Notes under the pieces: model-generated
The model's input: only the letters and a program-made list of their open reading frames with translations
Told to the model about the DNA's origin: nothing
Databases searched by the model: none
Assembly: GCA_945860785.1 (NCBI GenBank)
Contig: CAMATD010000024.1
Coordinates: forward strand, 1-34,771
From: Variovorax sp. YR752
GTDB taxonomy: Bacteria; Pseudomonadota; Gammaproteobacteria; Burkholderiales; Burkholderiaceae_C
DNA: 34,771 bases
Direction of reading: 5' to 3'
Shown: piece after piece, positions 19,664 to 28,426 of the stretch
Position numbering within the stretch: the stretch's first letter is position 1
How the letters are laid out: the number at the start of each line of letters is the position of its first letter
Position numbers and translations under genes: made by a program

Positions 19664-20562
19664 ATGACCGACCCCGACCTTTCGGACCTCGGCGCCTTCG
19701 TCGCCGTCACGCGCGCACGCGGCTTTCGTGGTGCTGCGGCATTGCGCGGCGTGTCGCCCTCCTCGCTCAGCGAGGCCATGCGCCGGCTCGAGGCGCAACT
19801 GGGCGTGAGGCTCTTGAACCGCACCACGCGCAGCGTCACGCCCACTGAAGCGGGGCAGCGCCTGCTGGACCGCATCTCCCCGGCGCTCGACGACATCGCG
19901 GGCGCGCTCGACACGCTCAACAGCTTTCGCGACAGCCCCACCGGCACGCTGCGGCTCAACGTGCCGACGATCGTTGCGCAGCGCGTGCTGCCGCCACTGG
20001 CCAGCCCTTCCTGCTTGCACACCCGGGCATCACGCTCGAGGTGTCGACCGACGACACCTTCATCGACGTGCTCGCGGCCGGCTGCGACGCCGGCATCCGC
20101 TATGACGAGAGCATCGCCCGCGACATGATCGCCGTGCCGCTCGGCCCGCGCACGCAGCGCTTCGTGGCCGCCGCGTCGCCGGGCTACCTCGCGGCGCACG
20201 GCACGCCGAAGCACCCGACCGACCTGCTGCGCCACGCCTGCATCGGCCATTGCTTTCCGAGCGGCGTGCTCGCGGCCTGGGGCTTCGTGCGACGGGGCAA
20301 GGTCGTGAAGATCACGCCGAGCGGACCGATGATCGCGTCGATGCTCGACTTGGAGGTGCACGCCGCGGAGTCGGGCCTCGGCCTGATCTACACCTTCGAC
20401 GAATGCCTGCGCCCCTCGCTGGACAGTGGCGCGCTGGTGCCGGTGCTCGAAGACTGGTGGCAGAGTTTTTCGGGGCCGTTCCTCTACTACCCGAGCCGCA
20501 CCCACATGCCGGCGCCGCTGCGCGCCTTCGTCGATTTCCTCAAGGGCGAAGTCAACGCCTGA
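19664..20562 (+). CDS. LysR family transcriptional regulator (frameshifted)
   Basis: The N-terminal winged helix-turn-helix (about residues 5-65: LSDLGAFVAVTRARGFRGAAALRGVSPSSLSEAMRRLEAQLGVRLLNRTTRSVTPTEAG, split in families by the same layout) is clear. The effector domain continues in another frame. After LPPLASP near 20004 the run CCC needs one more C to give FLLAHPGITLEVSTDDTFIDVLAAGCDAGIRYDE and so on to 20562, 299 residues in all. It resembles the branch of LysR regulators next to aldo/keto reductase genes. As written the product would lose its effector domain. The likely target is the divergent reductase gene. Confidence 0.88.
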
Positions 20563-20747
20563 GCCCGCATCGCGGCGCCGTGTCCGACACGCGCTGGCCT
20601 GCTACTTGCAAGAAGTGAGCATGCCAACGCGAAGGCACAACGATGAAGCAGGTCGGGTTCAGACATAAGTTCGCAAACACGACCGCGCTGTGTTCGATGC
20701 TGGTGCAGCAAGCGTTTTCTTTTCTTGAGCGAAAAGGGAGTCCTCGG

Positions 20748-23109
20748 ATGGCCAGAGTCGTACGCGCCCACACGCCCCTGGGCGAAGACCAGCTCCTGTT
20801 CCGTTCGATGCACGGAACCGAGGGCCTGTCGCGGTTGTTCGAATTCGAGGTCGACCTGCTGAGCCCCAGCATGTCGATCGACATGAAGGCCGTGCTGGGC
20901 AAGCCGCTGGCGCTCGAGATCCAGACTGCGGGCGCGCCCCGCTTCCTGAACGGGCAGATCGTGCGCTTCACGATGATCGGCAAGGAAGGCGGCACCTCGC
21001 GCTATGTCGTCTATCGCGCCACCGTGCGCCCGTGGCTCTGGTACCTCACGCGCACCAGCGACTGCAAGATCTTCCAGAACAAGTCGGTGGTCGATATCCT
21101 CGAAGAGGTGTTCGCCGACTACGGCTTCGCGTTCGAGAAGAAGCTCAGCGCCAGCTACCGCCAGTGGGAGTACTGCGTCCAGTACCAGGAAACCGACTTC
21201 GCCTTCGTGAGCCGCCTGATGGAGCACGAAGGCATCTACTACTACTTCACGCACGACAGGAACCAGCACACGCTGGTGCTGGCGGACGACGTCAGCGCGC
21301 ACGAAACCCTGCCGGGCTACCCGAAGATCAGCTACCTCGCCACCGACCGCGATCTCGACCCCTTCCAGGAAATGATCGACCAGTGGCAGGTCACCGAGGA
21401 GATTCGTCCCGGCACCTACGTGGTGGACGACTTCGACTTCAAGAAGCCGCGTGCCGACCTGATGAACATGCGCAGCCAGCCGCGCGGCAGCGACCATGGC
21501 CAGTACGAAATGTACGAATGGCTCGACGGCTTCAGCGAGGCCGAACAGGGCGAGCACTACGCACGCATCCGCCTCGAGGAAGCCCAGTCGCAGGCCGAGC
21601 GCGACACCGGCCACACCAACGTGCGCGGCATGGCGCCCGGCTACCGCTTCACCATGCAGAACTGCCCGCGGCAGGAAGACAACCGCGAGTACCTCGTGGT
21701 GTCGGTGTCATACGCGCTGCGCGAGGGCGGCTATGCGAGCGGTAGCGACCATGGCTCCTACAGCTTCGACTTCGCGGTGCAGCCCACCACCTACCTGTTC
21801 CGCGCGCCGCGCGCCAACGGCCCGCAGACGGCCACCGTGGTCGGCAAGGCGGGGCAGGAGTTCTGGGTCGACCAGTACGGCCGCGTCAAGGTCCAGTTCC
21901 GCTGGGACCGCTATGGCAAGAGCGACGAGAACAGCTCCTGCTGGGTGCGCGTGGGCAGGCTCCAACTACGGCGCCGTCAATCATCCGCGCCAGGGCCAGG
22001 AGGTGGTGGTCGACTTCATCGGCGGGCACCCCGACCGGCCGATCATCATCGGCCGCGTCTACAACGCCGACCAGATGCCGCCGCTGGAGCTGCCGGCCAA
22101 TGTCACGGTGAGCGGCTTCGTCAGCCGCAGCAAGGACGGCTCGCCGGCCAATGCCAACGAATTCATCCTCGACGACGCGCCGGGCTGCGAGCTGGTGCGC
22201 ATCCACGCCGAGAAAGATTTCGAGATCGACGTCGAGCACGATTTCAGGATCCACGTCGAGAACGACGAAACCGAAACCATCGACGGCCACCGCACGACCC
22301 ACATCCTGAAGACCGACACGCAGACCGTCGACCAGACCCGCGACACCCTCGTCAAGCAGAAGGACACCGCCGAATACAGGAACGGCTCCAAGCTCACCGT
22401 GTCCGGCGCGCTGACCGAGCACTTCTTCAACAACCGCATCGAGACCACCACCAAGATGGGCTCGGCGGAAACCGTGCTGACCGGCCTGTCGGAAGTCACC
22501 GTCAAGGCCGGGCAGCGCCACGAGACCTTCGACCAGGGCCTGCTCGTCGACGTCAAGCTCGGCATGGACGAAGAGGTGCACACCGGCAACTCGGTGCTCA
22601 AGACCCTGGCCGGCAACCGGCAGGAGACCTACCAGACCGGCTGGCAGCGAACCATCGTGGGCGGCGGCGGCACCGACCAGATCACGGGCGGCCTGACCGA
22701 GACCATCGAGACCGGCGACCACCTCTCGACCGTGTCCGCCGGCAACTACTCGGGCAAGGCCAAGGCCGTGACCATCGAGGCCACCGCGGGCGATGTCGAG
22801 ATCAAGGCCAGCGGCGACTTCACCTTCGAGGGCAACCACGTCAAGCGCGTGAACCGCGTGCTGCTGTGGGACTGGTCGCCCACGGCCATCACGGCCACCG
22901 GCCTCTCCAGCGCCACCTATGGCGTCAACAACAGCAACGCGGGCTTCACGTTCACCACCAACATCAAGAAGATGGACGCCACCGCGCAGATCCTGAACAT
23001 GTATGCGCACCAGGCCAACTTCGGTGCCGTGAGCTTTTCGAACGTGGTGGCCGAAGCGCATTCCGGCGGCTTCTGGGGCGCGCTCAAGGGCTTCATCCTC
23101 TTCGGCTGA
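20748..23109 (+). CDS. vgrG: type VI secretion spike protein VgrG (frame broken in the OB region)
   Basis: Tip protein of the type VI secretion needle, carrying effectors out of the cell. Domains: gp27-like base (about 1-380; VVRAHTPLGEDQLLFRSMHGTEGLSRLFEFEV; YCVQYQETDFAFVSRLMEHEGIYYYF), gp5-like OB fold (about 385-470; VDQYGRVKVQFRWDRYG), then a repetitive beta-helix with many Thr/Glu/Val repeats, and a C-terminal segment of about 90 residues of unknown role. At 21951 the frame changes: CWVRV is followed by a shift, and WAGSNYGAVNHPRQGQEVVVDFIGGHPDRP lies in the next frame. Relatives have about three residues between these, so about 11 bases seem lost. AAAAGGGAG precedes the ATG at 20748. 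Confidence 0.92.
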
Positions 23110-23118
23110 ATCCCCTGC

Positions 23119-23583
23119 ATGTCGGCCCCTGACTTTTCGGTGTGGTGGATTCTGGTTCCGGTCCTCGCGTGGCTCGTGGTCACCCTGGGCGTCACGCTGC
23201 TGCGCGAACGCCGCAAGCACAGGGCGCACTGGGCGCGTGCGCAAAAGGCCACCGACATCCTCGCGCACGGCAGGCCCGCGACGGCGCAGGTGATGGCCTT
23301 TTCCGATACGGGCGAGCGCCGGTCGGGCATGGGCGCGATCTGGGCCGTGGCAACACTGCATCTGCGCGTGCAGGCCACGGAAATCGCCGAAGCCTTCGAA
23401 GTGGACCAGACCACCTCGATCGACCTGGCGGAGCTGCCCGACTACGCGGCCGGCAAGACCATCGCGGTCAAATTCGATCCGGCGAGCCGCGACGTTGCCG
23501 TCGAGCGCAGCACCCGGTCGGCGGCCTACTACGGCGCCGACAGCTCTCGCCCGCATGCGGCGGCAAAGGCGACGGGCCCATGA
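23119..23583 (+). CDS. small single-pass membrane protein in the vgrG island
   Basis: Not recognised with certainty. The 154 residues have one membrane helix (about 8-28, WWILVPVLAWLVVTLGVTLL), a basic juxtamembrane stretch, and a soluble domain whose layout (GRPATAQVMAFSDTG...TLHLRVQA...IDLAELPDYAAGKTIAVKFDP) resembles DUF3592-like domains. It starts 9 bp after vgrG and its stop overlaps the start of the DUF2169 gene (ATGA). Its location makes an accessory or immunity role possible, but nothing in the sequence shows it. Confidence 0.75.
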   Translation: MSAPDFSVWWILVPVLAWLVVTLGVTLLRERRKHRAHWARAQKATDILAHGRPATAQVMAFSDTGERRSGMGAIWAVATLHLRVQATEIAEAFEVDQTTSIDLAELPDYAAGKTIAVKFDPASRDVAVERSTRSAAYYGADSSRPHAAAKATGP

Positions 23584-26096
23584 AGACCGTCAAGCCGCTT
23601 CGCCTCGGCATCCTCACCCGCCCCTACCGCTGGCAAGGCGCCGACCAGCTGGGCGTGTCCGTCATGGCACTGGCCAGCATGGGCGCCGAACCGAAGCTCA
23701 TGGCCGACCAGGAACTGTGGCAAACGGTGGGCGAAGAAATCGGCGCCTCGGGCGTGTTCGACATGGGCGTGCCCAAGCTCGTGCCGGAGATCCTGGCGAG
23801 CGGCTACGGCTACACCCATCACCAGCAGGACAAGACCGCCTGCGCCGTGCGCATCCGCGTCGCCGACCTCGAAAAATCCCTGTGCGTGTCGGGTGACCGC
23901 TACTGGCTCGACGGCCGGCTGACCGAGCCGCAGCCCTTCGAAAAAATGCCCCTCGACTGGGCCCATGCCTATGGCGGGCCCGGCGTGCCCGAGAACCCGG
24001 CGGGCATCGGCGCGTTCGACGAACTGGTCAATGGCGTCCACACACGCCGCGCGCCCAATGTGGAAGCAGTCGGCGCGCGCGTGCGGTCTCGCGGACAGGC
24101 CGTGAGCCCCGCGAGCTTCGGCCCGCTGCCGGTGGACTGCCCGCAACGCATGGCCCTGATGGGCAGCAAGTACGGCCAGGACTGGCTCGAGAACCAGTTC
24201 CCCGGCTTCGCGGAAGACATGGACTGGCGCTTCTTCAACACCGCCCTGCCCGACCAGCGCTGGCCCGCGCGGCGCGAGCTGCCGCCGGGCGCCCCCTACG
24301 AAATCGTCAACATGCACCCCGAGGCGCCGGTGATGAGCGGGCAGCTGCCAGGCTGGCTCGCGCGCTGCTTCGTGAGCTTCGACAAGGTAGGCCACCAGCT
24401 CCAGGAAGTGGCCTTGCGCCTCACCACGGCTTGGTTCTTTCCGCACCGCGAACGCGTGGCGCTGATCTGGCATGGCGCGCTGCCGGTGCGCGAGGACGAT
24501 GCCTCGGACGTGCGGCACATCATGCCGGCGCTCGAACTGCCGAACGATGCGCGTGCGCTAGCGCACTACCAGGCGGTGCTGCTTCAGCGCCTGGACACCG
24601 CACGCGGCGGCCTGCTCGCCTTTCGCGACAGCGACCTTGCGCCCAAGGCCATCCTGGGCCGCTGGAGCGTGCTCGACACGCCGGACCCGATGGCGCGACC
24701 GATGGTGCGCAACCTGCGGGCGGGCCAGCAACGGGACCGTGAAAACCGGCGCGCCGAACTCATCGCGGAAGGGCTCGACCCCGACAAGTACCTGCCCACG
24801 CCGCCGCCTTTGGCCCCACTGCCGGATTTCGACGACGTGCCGGACTATTTCGAGCGCATGCAAGAGGAAATGATGCAGGCCAAGCAGAACCTGGAAGCCC
24901 ATGGCCAGCAGATGCGCCAGAAGCAGGAAGAAGAAATCGACCCGGCCCTGCTGCAGCAAAGCCGCAGCCAACCCCAGCGCTTCGATCCCGATGCGCTGCT
25001 GCTTCAGCTCGACCAGCTCGCCGCGCCGGCGAGTCAGAGTTCGGCAGACACCGCAGCAGCCCCCTCCGTGCTCATCTCCGCCGGCACCAAGGAGCGGATG
25101 AGCGCACAGATCAGGCGCGGCCATCTCTACGGCGCCCACCTGTCCGACGCCGCGCCGCCGATGCCCTCCTACCGCTCCGCCAAGATCCGGCGGCGACTGG
25201 CCGAGGCGGCACCCGGCCAGCGCGACTTCGCGGGCATGCGCCTCGTCGGCGCCGATCTCTCGGGCATGGACCTGCGCGGGGCCAACTTCTCGGGCGCCTC
25301 GCTGGAAGACGCCACCTTCAAGAACGCCAACCTCGGCGGCGCGCAATGCGAGTTCGCCAACTTTGCCGGCGCCGACCTGAGCGCCGCCAACTGCGACAAG
25401 GCGCGCTTCACCTCCTGCAACATGGCCAACACGCTGTTCGACCAGACGCGGCTCGCCGAGAGCGAACTGAGCCAGTGCGACTTTCGCGGCTCCGACTGGC
25501 ACCAGGTGTTTCTCACCCAACTGAGCATGGACGGCATGGCCTTCGACGGCGCCTCGTTCAACCAGGTGGTGTGGCTCGAATGCACGCTGCGGGATGTGCG
25601 CTTCGTCAACGCCACGCTCGTGCGCTGCGGATTCGTCACCACCGACTGCAGCCAGGCGGTCGATTTTTCCGACGCCCGGCTGGACGCCAGCAGCTTCACC
25701 CACGGCAGTTCGCTGGCGGGCGCGGTGTTCCGCCGCGCCGCGCTCAAGCAGTGCGGCCTGCGAACCACGCCGCTGGCGCTGGCGGACCTGAGCGAAGCGC
25801 GGCTCGACGGCTGCGACTTTTCAGAATGCGACCTGCGGGGCGCCAGGCTCGACCGGATGGTCGCCGGCGAAAGCCTCTTCGTGCGCGCCGACCTCACGGG
25901 CGCGACGCTGCGCAGCGCCAACCTTATCGACGCCAACTTCTCCAAGGCCGACTTCACCCAGGCCGACCTGAGCGGCGCCAACCTGTTCCGCGCCGATGTG
26001 TCGCAAGCCTTGATCGACGGCACGACCCACCTCCTGGGCGCCTACACGCAGAACGCAAAGATCTGGCCCGCGCGGCGCGCGGTGGCGCCCGAATGA
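23580..26096 (+). CDS. DUF2169 - pentapeptide repeat fusion protein
   Basis: An 838-residue T6SS-associated protein. Residues about 1-400 are a DUF2169 domain (KPLRLGILTRPYRWQG...; YWLDGRLTEPQPFEKMPLDWAHAYGG...NPAGIG). DUF2169 proteins act as adaptors that load PAAR-like effectors onto VgrG in studied systems. A Pro-rich hinge (about 405-418) leads into a short charged, likely coiled segment (about 423-452). From about 552 to 816 the protein is a right-handed pentapeptide-repeat helix (A(D/N)LSG, A(D/N)F). The start overlaps the previous stop; its own stop overlaps the first ATG of the 11-bp repeat array. Confidence 0.93.
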   Translation: MKTVKPLRLGILTRPYRWQGADQLGVSVMALASMGAEPKLMADQELWQTVGEEIGASGVFDMGVPKLVPEILASGYGYTHHQQDKTACAVRIRVADLEKSLCVSGDRYWLDGRLTEPQPFEKMPLDWAHAYGGPGVPENPAGIGAFDELVNGVHTRRAPNVEAVGARVRSRGQAVSPASFGPLPVDCPQRMALMGSKYGQDWLENQFPGFAEDMDWRFFNTALPDQRWPARRELPPGAPYEIVNMHPEAPVMSGQLPGWLARCFVSFDKVGHQLQEVALRLTTAWFFPHRERVALIWHGALPVREDDASDVRHIMPALELPNDARALAHYQAVLLQRLDTARGGLLAFRDSDLAPKAILGRWSVLDTPDPMARPMVRNLRAGQQRDRENRRAELIAEGLDPDKYLPTPPPLAPLPDFDDVPDYFERMQEEMMQAKQNLEAHGQQMRQKQEEEIDPALLQQSRSQPQRFDPDALLLQLDQLAAPASQSSADTAAAPSVLISAGTKERMSAQIRRGHLYGAHLSDAAPPMPSYRSAKIRRRLAEAAPGQRDFAGMRLVGADLSGMDLRGANFSGASLEDATFKNANLGGAQCEFANFAGADLSAANCDKARFTSCNMANTLFDQTRLAESELSQCDFRGSDWHQVFLTQLSMDGMAFDGASFNQVVWLECTLRDVRFVNATLVRCGFVTTDCSQAVDFSDARLDASSFTHGSSLAGAVFRRAALKQCGLRTTPLALADLSEARLDGCDFSECDLRGARLDRMVAGESLFVRADLTGATLRSANLIDANFSKADFTQADLSGANLFRADVSQALIDGTTHLLGAYTQNAKIWPARRAVAPE

Positions 26097-26146
26097 CCCA
26101 CGAATGACCCACGAATGACCCACGAATGACCCACGAATGACCCACG
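26092..26146 (+). repeat. five tandem 11-bp units forming overlapping stop-start mini frames
   Basis: Five exact copies of AATGACCCACG. Each ATG opens Met-Thr-His-Glu and then meets TGA; that TGA overlaps the ATG of the next unit by the bases ATGA. The mini frames are 26093-26107, 26104-26118, 26115-26129 and 26126-26140. The first ATG overlaps the stop of the DUF2169 gene and the fifth (26137) begins the next gene (MTHDEF). No Shine-Dalgarno is visible, so the downstream gene seems to depend on ribosomes passed along this chain. Copy number changes would not alter either protein. Confidence 0.95.
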
Positions 26147-27189
26147 ATGAATTCGTCGACAGGATTCGCCATGGCACACAGATCAGCGGCGCCGACTGCA
26201 GGGGGTGGGACTTGAGCGCGCTCGATCTCTCGGGCGCCCTGCTGGACGACGTCGACTTCAGCGGCGCGAACTTCGCGGGCGCGAACCTCGAAGGCAGCTC
26301 GCTGTCGCACTGCACGCTGTCGAACTGCGACTTCTCCCTTGGCAATCTGAAGGAGGTGCAGTTCTTTCGCAACCGCATGGACGCGGCGCGGTTCGACGCC
26401 GCCACGCTGGAAGGCGCGTCCTTCGTCGAGTGCCACGTGCCGCAGGCAAGCTTCGACAAGACCAGGCTCGATCTCGTGAAGTTCTTTCGATGCCAGCTGA
26501 CGGAGAGCCGTCTGCACTCGCAGCAGTTCGACCGGGCGAACTTCATGGAGTCGCAGCTCGACCGGGTCGACTTCAGCGGTGCCGCACTGAGCTTCGTGAC
26601 CTTCCATCGCCTCGATCTGAAGACCGCGGTTTTTGCCGATGCATCCTGCACCAGCGTGATGTTCCTGGAGTGCGACCTGGGCCGGCAGCGCTTTGCGGGC
26701 CTGGCGCTGCGCCTGTGCCAGTTCACCGACAGCCGGCTGGACGACGCCGACTTCAGCGGCGCCACGCTCACGCAAAGCAACTTCAAGGGCGCCTCGCTGA
26801 AGCGCGCCAATTTCTCGCAGGCGGATGCCTGCCAGACGCTGTTTCCGGAGGCCGATCTGAGCGGCGCGAACTGCGGCGCCGGGCGCTTCGACCAGTCGAT
26901 CTGGGTGGAGGCGGTGCTGGAGCGTGCCGACTTCAGCAACGCCCGCCTGCCGCTCGGCGTGTTTCATCGTGCGCGCTGTGCCGGTGCCAATTTCCACGGT
27001 GCTGAACTGCAGGACGCGGACCTCTCGTACGCAGACCTGACCGGCGTCGACCTGAGCGACGCGCATTTCCTGCGCACGCGCTTTCATCGCGCACAGCAGC
27101 AAGGCGCTCGCTTCTCGGCGGGGCGCGGCGGGATCATCGACAACGAGCCCGAGCTCTACAAGGCCCAGTCATGGTCCGACTCGCACTGA
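26137..27189 (+). CDS. pentapeptide repeat protein of the vgrG island
   Basis: A 350-residue protein made almost wholly of pentapeptide repeats (about residues 26-326; LDLSGALLDDVDFSGANFAGANLEG at the start), which fold as a four-sided right-handed beta-helix. The end (IIDNEPELYKAQSWSDSH) is non-repeated. It has no signal peptide or membrane helix. Its start is the last ATG of the tandem 11-bp array. Stand-alone pentapeptide proteins next to DUF2169 fusions recur in such islands; whether they are structural, chaperone-like or cargo is not known. Resemblance to the C-terminus of the preceding protein suggests an origin by partial gene duplication. Confidence 0.92.
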   Translation: MTHDEFVDRIRHGTQISGADCRGWDLSALDLSGALLDDVDFSGANFAGANLEGSSLSHCTLSNCDFSLGNLKEVQFFRNRMDAARFDAATLEGASFVECHVPQASFDKTRLDLVKFFRCQLTESRLHSQQFDRANFMESQLDRVDFSGAALSFVTFHRLDLKTAVFADASCTSVMFLECDLGRQRFAGLALRLCQFTDSRLDDADFSGATLTQSNFKGASLKRANFSQADACQTLFPEADLSGANCGAGRFDQSIWVEAVLERADFSNARLPLGVFHRARCAGANFHGAELQDADLSYADLTGVDLSDAHFLRTRFHRAQQQGARFSAGRGGIIDNEPELYKAQSWSDSH

Positions 27190-27247
27190 GGTCCATCGCC
27201 TTTCGCCCGTTTTTTTCCACATACCAGCACCCAGAAGGAAATCCGTC

Positions 27248-27886
27248 ATGAATGTCGTTCCACTGCGCCCTGCCCTCGCGGCAGCGCCCGCGCTGGTCCA
27301 TTTCATGGGGCGGCTGACGGCCTTGCAGCCCGATGCGCACTTCGATGTCGAAGACGAGAACGGCCAAGCCTGGCGCTGCCGCCGGGCCGCCAGCTGCCTG
27401 CTCAGGCCCGCGGTGGGCGACACCGTCCTGCTCTCCGGGCCCGACAGGCACAGGGTCTACCTGATCGCCGTGCTCGAACAGACCGATGCCTCGGTCAGCC
27501 GCATCGATGCGCCGGGCGCCGTCTCCATCGAGAGCGCGGGCGACCTGCGCCTGCACAGCGGCGGCCAGCTGCAGATGAAGGCCGCGCAATGGAAGCTTCA
27601 GGCCGACAGCGGGCACTGCCGTGTCGACGACCTGCACTTCACCGGCCAGGCCCTCGATGCCACGGTGGGCCGGCTGCGCCTGGTCGGACGCGTCTTCGAA
27701 TCCGTGGCCGACCGCATCGTGCAGATGGCGCGCAGCGCGCTGCGCGTGGTGGACGAGACCGAGCAGGTGCGCGTCGGCCACCTGGACTGCGAAGCCAGTG
27801 GCACCGCGCGCCTTCACGCCAGGCACACGGTGGTCACGGCCAACGACCTCGTCAAGGTCGACGCCGCGCAGATCCACATGGGCTGA
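27248..27886 (+). CDS. DUF3540 domain protein
   Basis: A 212-residue T6SS-island protein of the DUF3540 family. It has an OB-like N-terminal half (WRCRRAASCLLRPAVGDTVLLSGPDRHRVYLIAVLEQ) and a C-terminal half with beta-helix-like Ser/Leu/Val repeats (VSIESAGDLRLHSGGQLQMKA...VRVGHLDCEASGTARLHARHTVVTANDLVKVDAAQIHMG), similar in style to the VgrG stalk. It probably helps assemble the DUF4150 tip, inferred from constant co-occurrence with DUF2169 and DUF4150. CAGAAGGAAA before the ATG is a good ribosome site. A 58-bp gap precedes it and 25 bp follow to the PAAR-like gene. Confidence 0.88.
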   Translation: MNVVPLRPALAAAPALVHFMGRLTALQPDAHFDVEDENGQAWRCRRAASCLLRPAVGDTVLLSGPDRHRVYLIAVLEQTDASVSRIDAPGAVSIESAGDLRLHSGGQLQMKAAQWKLQADSGHCRVDDLHFTGQALDATVGRLRLVGRVFESVADRIVQMARSALRVVDETEQVRVGHLDCEASGTARLHARHTVVTANDLVKVDAAQIHMG

Positions 27887-27911
27887 TTCGATACCGCAAG
27901 GAGAACCCACG

Positions 27912-28304
27912 ATGTTTGCCAACTGCCAGCTGATGGGAATGGACCTGGCCTTTCCCGACGTCTGCAAGACACCGCCCGCCGCGATGGCGCCCATTCCGTA
28001 CCCGAACATGGCATTCGGCCCCATGGCGGTGCCGAATGCGTGGAACATCCTCTTCATGGGCATGCCCGCGCACAACATGGCCACCACCACGCCGATCACG
28101 CTGGGCGACACCACGGGCGCCGGCGGCGGCATCGTCTCGCAGACCTTCATGAGCCAGTCGCGGCATGTGACGGGCGCGTTCACCATGCTCATCAAGGGCA
28201 CGCCGGCCACGCGCATGACCAGCCTGAGCACGCAGAACCGCAACAACATGGTCGGCATGCGGATCGTGCCGAGCCAGTGCAAGGTGATGATTCTTTCGCC
28301 CTGA
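27912..28304 (+). CDS. PAAR-like protein (DUF4150)
   Basis: A 130-residue DUF4150 protein, a PAAR-like cap that sharpens the VgrG spike. Typical segments are visible: LAFPDVCKTPPAAMAPIPYPN, the Met-rich LFMGMPAHNMATTTPITLGD, GGGIVSQTFMSQSRHVTGAFTMLIKGTPATRMTS and the ending MVGMRIVPSQCKVMILSP. No toxin domain is fused at the C-terminus, and no toxin follows, as the next gene encodes a transporter subunit. AAGGAG (27898-27903) supports the start. Confidence 0.93.
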   Translation: MFANCQLMGMDLAFPDVCKTPPAAMAPIPYPNMAFGPMAVPNAWNILFMGMPAHNMATTTPITLGDTTGAGGGIVSQTFMSQSRHVTGAFTMLIKGTPATRMTSLSTQNRNNMVGMRIVPSQCKVMILSP

Positions 28305-28322
28305 AGCGGCCCGGCACAACGC

Positions 28323-28343
28323 GATATCCGGCCAGCGGATATC
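28323..28343. promoter_or_regulatory. perfect inverted repeat upstream of the NlpA-type gene
   Basis: GATATCCG (28323-28330) and CGGATATC (28336-28343) around a GCCAG loop. It lies 19 bp after the DUF4150 stop and about 84 bp before the metQ-like gene. No T-run follows, so an operator is as likely as a terminator. Confidence 0.4.
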
Positions 28344-28426
28344 CAAGCGTGCAAATCTTCGTTCGCGGGGCGGGCACCGCCCCCTAGAGTGCGCAGCTCC
28401 CTTTGCCGTCCCCTGAAGTTGTCGTC

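Noticed and set aside
26092..26146. Tandem 11-bp units as a CRISPR or iteron array
   Set aside because: No spacers; units are head-to-tail and match the stop/start junction, not a replication origin or CRISPR.
23580..27189. Pentapeptide proteins as quinolone-resistance (Qnr/MfpA) proteins
   Set aside because: Location in a vgrG island, fusion to DUF2169 and size argue for a T6SS role rather than gyrase protection.
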